Source of the DNA: Dastarcus helophoroides
Taxonomy: Eukaryota > Arthropoda > Insecta > Coleoptera > Bothrideridae
DNA length: 64,000 nt
Assembly: GCA_028583605.1 (NCBI GenBank)
Contig: CM053328.1
Coordinates: forward strand, 31,355,578 to 31,419,577
Reading direction: 5' to 3'
The notes under the pieces were generated by a model. It was not told where the DNA came from and did no database searches. It was given only the letters and a program-made list of their open reading frames with translations. Both the position numbers and the translations under genes were made by a program. Each line of letters opens with the position of its first letter. Position 1 is the first letter of the stretch. Shown piece by piece: positions 58,320 to 64,000 of the stretch.

Positions 58320-60500
58320 GAAAAATAAAAATTTCAACTAAAGGTTTTGAGAAAGCAAGTAAACGTTTCAACAAAAATCAAAATCTGTTTTCCAAATTTT
58401 GCTCAAAACTTAAAAATTGTTAATAAATTTGACCTTTTCGAAATTTATAATTTTTTTCCAAAATTCGTAATTTTTGCCTTGCAATTTGTATATATTTTTT
58501 TGAAAATCAAACTGAGAACTTAAATTTTTTCTACAAATTGTGGCCCCTTTTTTTCTCGAAATTTTGACAATAATTTTAAATTTCGATTTATTTCTAGTAT
58601 TTCAAGTTTAATAAACTGAAAATTTCAGCTTCAAAATTTGTTAAAAAAATAACATTTTCCACCTTTCGTTTGGAAGTTCAAAATTTCTAAAAAAAGTTGA
58701 TATTTTGGAAAATGTTTATTAATCAATTCGGCTTGTTTATTTTTTGAAGTTTTAACTCAAAAGTAGTTAAACTTTTTCTAAAACGACCTTGTCCACTCCA
58801 GATTTAAGCTTTTCTCAACATTTCAAATTAAAATTCCAGATTCAAAAAATCCAAGATTGAGCTCAAAATTTCGAAAAAAAAAAAACTTGAAATATTATCT
58901 GAAATTCCCCTAAATTACCATTTTAATCAAGACATTTTCAGTTTATTTGAATATATAAAATCTTTCACAGAAGTTTTCACAAAATATCAAGGTTTTTGAA
59001 AAAGCCGAAATTTTAAGAAAATATTGCTGGTGATACAGCCAACATCAAGTTAAAAATTTGAATTTTGATAAAAACGTTAAAACATAGAAATACCCTAAAT
59101 TCAAAAGAAAATTTAAATCAAACTCAACAATTTCCAGAAAAGGTCGCAATTTTGGGTTAAAATTAAAACTAAACAAAAAACGATAGCTTTGTAAATTCCG
59201 CTAGAAGTCAATAATTTTAGAAAAAAAAATCAAATTTTGAATTCGCCCAATAGGAGAAACGTAAAAACTTGAAATTGTAAATAATCAGAAATTTAGCAAA
59301 AGAGAGACATTAAAAGGAAGTTTGAAATTAAAAAAAGACATCCGACTTTCCATAAAGTCGAAATAATATCCGTATTTTATCGAAAAAATTCAAATGTTCG
59401 GCTGCTGTAAACTGTAAATTTGAGGAAAAGGTTGCAATTACAAATCTAAATTTGGAAACAGAGTCAGAATAAATAGAAAATAAGGACACAATGCAAAGTC
59501 CAAAGACTTTAAGAAAAAAGTGAAAAGTTAGAATGTTCTGGTAATTAATTTTATTCTCACCAATTACTATCATCTGCTTGTGATTTCAGGCTAAAGCTTA
59601 CGTAACTTTCCCCTGATTGCATGCCTGTATGGAGTTTGGTGAATATAACATTATATTAACTTGTAATATCGACTTTACCATCTGTACAGATAATAAAATT
59701 ACGAAAATTTTCATCGGTGGATCCATTTATCGAGTGCTTGGACGCCCCGAAATTTGGCCGCCTAAGTTTTGACTACTACAATACTATATCGATAGGAACG
59801 CTTTTGCTCAAAACCTCGACTTTTTTCGAAAATTTTTATGTTAAAACTCGAACTTTAATTTTATATATGTTGACTTTATTCCAACACGTGAAGTATTTTC
59901 TTAGAAAACTAAGTCGCAGCACAAAATTTTGAAACTCAAAAAATTCAGAATTTCGGGATTCATTTTTAATTTACAACTCTTCAGATTAAAGTTCAAATAT
60001 CAAGAGTCAAAAGTTAAATTTTTAGGTGTAATGTTAAAATTTGGGGAAAAAATTACTTTATTAAAAAAACTTTTCAAAATTTTCGAGATATTGATTATCG
60101 TCGAATTTTGACTGTGAATTCAAAGTTTTGTTTCTGTAGACATTTTAAACTTCCAGTAAAACTTCATTTTTAAATGAGACATCAACGAAAAATTTAAAGT
60201 TGAAAATCCAATAATAAACTTGAAATTTTAAGAATATTTTTATTTACATTAATAGTTTTTTGAAATATTGTTTTATCTCAAAATTCGAGTTTAAATCACA
60301 GACCTCTTTCTCTACCTTCTACTTAAACTCGAAATATAAGCTACAGAAAGTTTGATTTGGTTTTTCGAAATTTCAAATCCTAGTTTTTACTCTGTTCTGG
60401 AAATTCTGAATTTAAATTTGTAACATTATTTTCTCCGAAATTTCATTTTCAAATTTAGCTTTCTTATAAATTAGTTTTAAAATATTGTCCCAATAATCCA
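58320..60500. repeat. Degenerate AT-rich array
   Basis: T-rich to about 58860, A-rich to about 59560, then mixed. A less repetitive piece lies at 59570-59760. No gene. Confidence 0.55.
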
Positions 60501-60639
60501 CATTAAATTCGTCAATGTTAGAACAGTTTTATTATTTATATTTCTGTAAAATATTTGTGAAGACCGTTTAAGGTGAGGGGTGGGTGAAAAAATTTAAATT
60601 TTCAGGAATGGAATTCAAATACAAATATTGTCACCAGTT

Positions 60640-60705
60640 TCAGGGGACAAGATTTGTATTTCAATTTTTGACGATAACCAAGGACCTAGTCCGTTTTCAC
60701 TAAAA
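60640..60705 (+). repeat. Terminal part of the hammerhead-like repeat, copy 3
   Basis: Shares caggggacaagatttgtatt and gataaccaaggacc with the ends of the copies at 38640 and 56760. The ribozyme-like core is absent. Confidence 0.5.
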
Positions 60706-60709
60706 AAAA

Positions 60710-61402
60710 GAATGGAATTTGCAAAGATTTATTTAAAAATATAAACTAAACATACATTTTAAAATCTTTGACAAACAAGATAAAATTTTTATAAATAAAA
60801 AATGAAATACTGTGTAATTTCAACATAACAAATGAATAGACATTTAAGAATAAATGATTTTAACAATGTCGTTTCAGGTTCAAAATAACTAAAAGCAAAA
60901 ATCTTACAGTTTCAAATTCAACAGGTAAACGTAAATGTAATTTGGTGCAGTTTACAAAATAAGACAACAAATAAATAAAAAAGATTACAGGTGAAATTAA
61001 AATGAATTCGAAGCTTTCAGGAAGGAAAAACTGGGAAAAATAATCCTTACTTATAACAGTCTTTTTTAAGGCATGCGCCTATAAACAATTTTACATGAAA
61101 TATGCTTTATAGAAATGTTACTATGTAAAAAAAATTAAAAATACTCAAAACAGTGAATAAAACAAGAATTATGTCAAACAGCCTTCCCACTTACATACAG
61201 TTACATTTGATTAAAAAAAATACACCCTATCCATAGTTCGTGAAAGTAAAAAAATATAACCAAGATTGCTCAGTTAACATATATAAACAAAAATTCTTTT
61301 CCCAATTCACGCTTAGCTGAGATTTTCTCAAAAAATTAAGCAACGTGGGATAATTTACTACAAATACTGTAACATTTCTACAAAGAAAACCGCGACAACG
61401 CG
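60710..61402 (-). other. NAF1: Probable NAF1 3' untranslated region
   Basis: AT-rich, array-free sequence directly downstream of the NAF1 stop codon. An AATAAA on the minus strand at about 60728-60733 is a candidate polyadenylation signal. The end is not certain. Confidence 0.4.
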
Positions 61403-61678
61403 CTAATGGCGATTGGAGGGTCCAGGTCCATTATTCCTATAATTGTTACTATAATAATTTGACATATTGCCTGGATATTGGGGACTAGAAAATGTGGTTG
61501 TTTGAGGTTGATAAAATCCTGCAAAAGGAGCGGAGGAAGTCATAACACCATCAAAGAACGTCCTACTGGGTGATTGAAAGAATGGCGACAGTGGCTGTGA
61601 AACGAGAGGGTTTCTATCATAGAAACCTGATTCGCTAAGCCGTGGATAGCCCGGCGGTGGTACAGACGGGTCAAAAAC
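61403..61678 (-). CDS. NAF1: NAF1, last coding exon
   Basis: Begins after acceptor TGTGTAG at 61679-61680 with VFDPSVPPPGYPRLSESG and ends at TAG 61403-61405. The product is rich in Pro, Ser, Asn, Tyr and Phe (FFQSPSRTFFDG; QYPGNMSNYYSNN), the low-complexity C-terminus typical of NAF1 proteins. NAF1 brings dyskerin (NOP60B/CBF5) to nascent H/ACA RNAs in the nucleus and is later exchanged for GAR1. The intron before it is only 63 bp (61679-61741). Phase 0 joining to the previous exon (...NTPAPNA|VFDP) is seen directly. Confidence 0.8.
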   Translation of the reverse strand, partial: VFDPSVPPPGYPRLSESGFYDRNPLVSQPLSPFFQSPSRTFFDGVMTSSAPFAGFYQPQTTTFSSPQYPGNMSNYYSNNYRNNGPGPSNRH

Positions 61679-61741
61679 CTACACATAAGAAGATAAAGAC
61701 AAATTTGATTTAAAGAATTCGATTATTAATTGTAAACTTAC

Positions 61742-62034
61742 AGCGTTTGGTGCTGGAGTATTTGCCATAGTTTCTATGGATGCAGCTCTAGGGCGATCAT
61801 TCCTACGACGAGAGTCTATAAAATTGTATATGCGGCTGTTGAATCTGTTGTAGGTATTCATGCTCCTTTCAAAGTCTTTGTGACGTTCTAGGCTGTTTCG
61901 TTTGCGTTTAGTTCCTACGGGCTGGGCCAGTTTTGCAGCGTAGTTGTTGGCGTTCGATTTCATCATCGGAATAATCAGCAAATTCATCTGGTACTTCAAG
62001 ATCGCCCTCCCAAGACGCATCACTACCGCGCATT
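61742..62034 (-). CDS. NAF1: NAF1, internal exon with an apparent frameshift
   Basis: After acceptor TTTCAG the first base completes an AAA codon, giving MRGSDASWEGDLEVPDEFAD, YSDDEIERQ: the conserved GSDASWEND-like and acidic motifs just after the NAF1/GAR1-type core. The end of the exon reads KRKRNSLERHKDF, NRFNSRIYNF and RPRAASIET in a different frame, up to donor GCT|GTAAGT at 61740-61741. The exon is 293 bases; phase-compatible joining of both neighbours needs one base fewer or two more. So there is an indel (real or in the assembly) between about 61905 and 61970. The first frame meets a stop near 61910. The basic stretch is a likely nuclear localisation signal. Confidence 0.8.
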
Positions 62035-63787
62035 CTGAAAATAAATTAGTAAAATACGCACCTAATGACCATGTTATTTTGTTATTAAACGCGTTTCTTT
62101 AGTTTCAATAGTTTGATAAATAGGTGTCCATTTTCCGACCCTCATCATTGCTTAAGTTACGATGTTGGTTAAATAAAGACAAGGTTGTGTGAATATGTTT
62201 TATAAGAGCAGTCGAAATTAAAAAAAAAAAAAATCGAGACCTTGAAAAATTGAAATTTTCAACAACGAAATTTTCGAAAAAGTATAAATTTTTGGAAGTC
62301 GAAACTTAAAAAAGTCTAAATTTTGAAAAAACCAAAAGTTTTGAAAAGTCTCAGATATGAAAAAATCTGAAATTTTGACAAAAAGTCGAATTTTGAAAAA
62401 ATACAACTTTTCAAAAAACTTTATCAGAAATTTTCGGTGTCAATATTTTTAAAGAAATCTGAAATTTTCGAAAAAAATCGAAATTATCAGAAAGGGCGAA
62501 ATTTGTTTTTAAAATTTCAACTTTCTGGTATAATTTCGAATTTTTGCAAAATATTTACTTTTCGAAAATTTTACATACAAATTTAGAAAAATGCCAACAG
62601 TTTTGGACAGTTTAAATTTTAAAAAGCCAAACGTTTTTAAAAAAAAGGCAAAATTTAAAAAAAAAATACGAAATTTGATGTCATAATTTTGGAATAAAAA
62701 CGAAATTTCGAGAAAAATGCAATCATTTCAAACAATTAATTGAAATTTTGGAAAAACAATCGAATTTTTCACAAGGCAGATTTTTAAAAAGCTCTCATAA
62801 TAAGTGGAAGGTTCCAAAGTAGAAATTTTCAAGTGTTTTTAAAATATTAGAAAATTTTGGAAAAAAATGAAATACAAATAAGCGAAAATTTCAAAAAAAA
62901 AAACGAAACGAGTAAAAATTAAAAAAAAAGTAATAGAAACTTTGGAAAAATGTCAAAATTTAAAAAAATCGATTCACGGAATGTTAGCGAAAGAAGTGGT
63001 CGTAGCAATAGTGAGCGGGATCAGGTGAACTACATGTATTAACTACTTACGAGGTAAATTTAAAGAAATAACTCAAAATACGAAACTGACTTGAAATCTT
63101 TTTTTAAAAAAGTAGGAATCTAGAAGACAAATACAGAAATTCAAAAAAAAAATGCAATATTCCCATAAAAGCTTTTTTTTTTAGAGGAAAGTCGAAATTA
63201 TGGGATAAAAACTAATATTTGAAAAAAGAACTTCTTTACATATAAAAAAAAAAATGAAGGATTCTTAATGAAGAGTAGAAATTTCGATCAAAATGATGAA
63301 AATAAAGAAAAAATCCAATATTTCTGTAAAATTTGTTAAAAGATTAGACTTTCTTATTTAGAGAAAACCGACATTTAAAAAGGAAGTTCAAAATATTTTA
63401 GAACCAACTCGAAACTTCTACCAAAGGAAGATTTATGGAGAGAAAATTGAAAATTTCCCAAAAATTCAATGTTTCAAGAAATAGACTCAATTTTTTTCAA
63501 ATTTACATTGTAAATGTGCTAAATAGTGCACTCTACTAAGTTTTTTCTTTTTAACTGTTTTGTACTTTAAACATGTATTTAGTTTTGTTTTAAAAAGTAT
63601 AAACAAAAGTGAACCAATTTGAAACGAGGACATACACGTGTAACACATAAATACCTACATAAAAATGAAAATAAGTTCTTCTAATGAAAATAAAAAGCAT
63701 TCTTGATAAAAAAATTGCGTATGGTTACCTAAGAAAAAACATTAATATTGTACTGACTAAAAATCTCACTAAATAATATCTACGTAC
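62035..63787 (-). other. NAF1: NAF1 intron with A-rich array
   Basis: 1753-bp intron from donor GTACGT (63782-63787) to acceptor TTTCAG (62035-62040). Most of it (about 62215-63480) is the gaaattttgaaaaaa array, so the array family also sits inside a host transcription unit. Confidence 0.7.
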
Positions 63788-64000
63788 TTCATAAGTTGTT
63801 GTAGAAAAACATACTGAGTGTGTTGACTTTTTGGTGCATAATACACCTTTGTTCCTTTCTCCAAATTTAAAGAAGCGATATCTTCAATGCTGTTAAAGCG
63901 AACGACATATAAAGGAGAAGTAACAGGGCCTAATACATCAAATATAAAGCCCAAGGGTTTGGTACCATTCTCAACAAATAAAAGAGAATCCAAATCTAGC
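63788..64000 (-). CDS. NAF1: NAF1 core-domain exon, partial at window edge
   Basis: Reads LDLDSLLFVENGTKPLGFIF, DVLGPVTSPLYVVRFNS, KGTKVYYAPKSQHTQYVF and LQQLMK, the NAF1 RNA-binding core (GAR1-like six-stranded barrel). The GPV..P.YVVRFNS and YYAP motifs are diagnostic. It ends at the donor GAA|GTACGT (63787/63788), leaving AA that pairs with the A opening the next exon to give ...LMKMRGSDASW. The start of the gene is beyond the right edge of the window. In the cell this domain docks on dyskerin during H/ACA RNP assembly. Confidence 0.9.

Overview
This is AT-rich, intron- and repeat-laden nuclear DNA from an animal, most likely an arthropod. The one host gene I can name is the partial NAF1 gene (H/ACA snoRNP assembly factor) on the minus strand at the right edge (61403 to beyond 64000). 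Its exons have GT-AG introns, and the protein looks most like insect NAF1. There are no operons, prokaryotic signals, rRNA, tRNA or CRISPR features. The species cannot be fixed from the sequence.

Nearly everything else is transposon-derived or low-complexity. Layout: 1-4015, two AT-rich tandem arrays (units about 640-690 bp). 4080-4630 and 7371-7470, ends of hAT-like DNA elements. 7540-11600, a 5'-truncated RNase-H-bearing non-LTR element (minus strand), split by a 5'-truncated R2-type element (about 9190-10440). 12160-16491, a decayed Ty1/copia element (plus strand). 16960-18862, three copies of a PIF/Harbinger-like MITE flanked by TTA. 19316-20532, 36866-38299 and 52640-54050, three Jockey/CR1-like LINE fragments (minus strand). 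28098-28640 and 33391-33860, RTE-like LINE fragments (minus strand) on either side of a fold-back element (31581-33390). 43156-43870 and 58072-58313, deleted pogo/Tigger elements. 48338-51500, a 3.16-kb non-autonomous hAT element with imperfect 8-bp target duplications. 54165-56400, the 5' LTR, gag and start of protease of a Ty3/gypsy element (plus strand).

The spaces between hold long arrays of the degenerate word gaaattttgaaaaa or its complement. Several of these switch strand polarity in the middle. They give many spurious Phe/Lys-rich open frames, which are not listed as genes.

No transposon here has an intact protein. The elements read as layers of nested insertions: LINE in array, R2 in LINE, Tigger in an array with a hAT terminus. 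Three splice-donor-like sites on the minus strand (5777, 34903, 57563) may mark small exons of an unrecognised gene with very long introns. I regard that as a hypothesis only.
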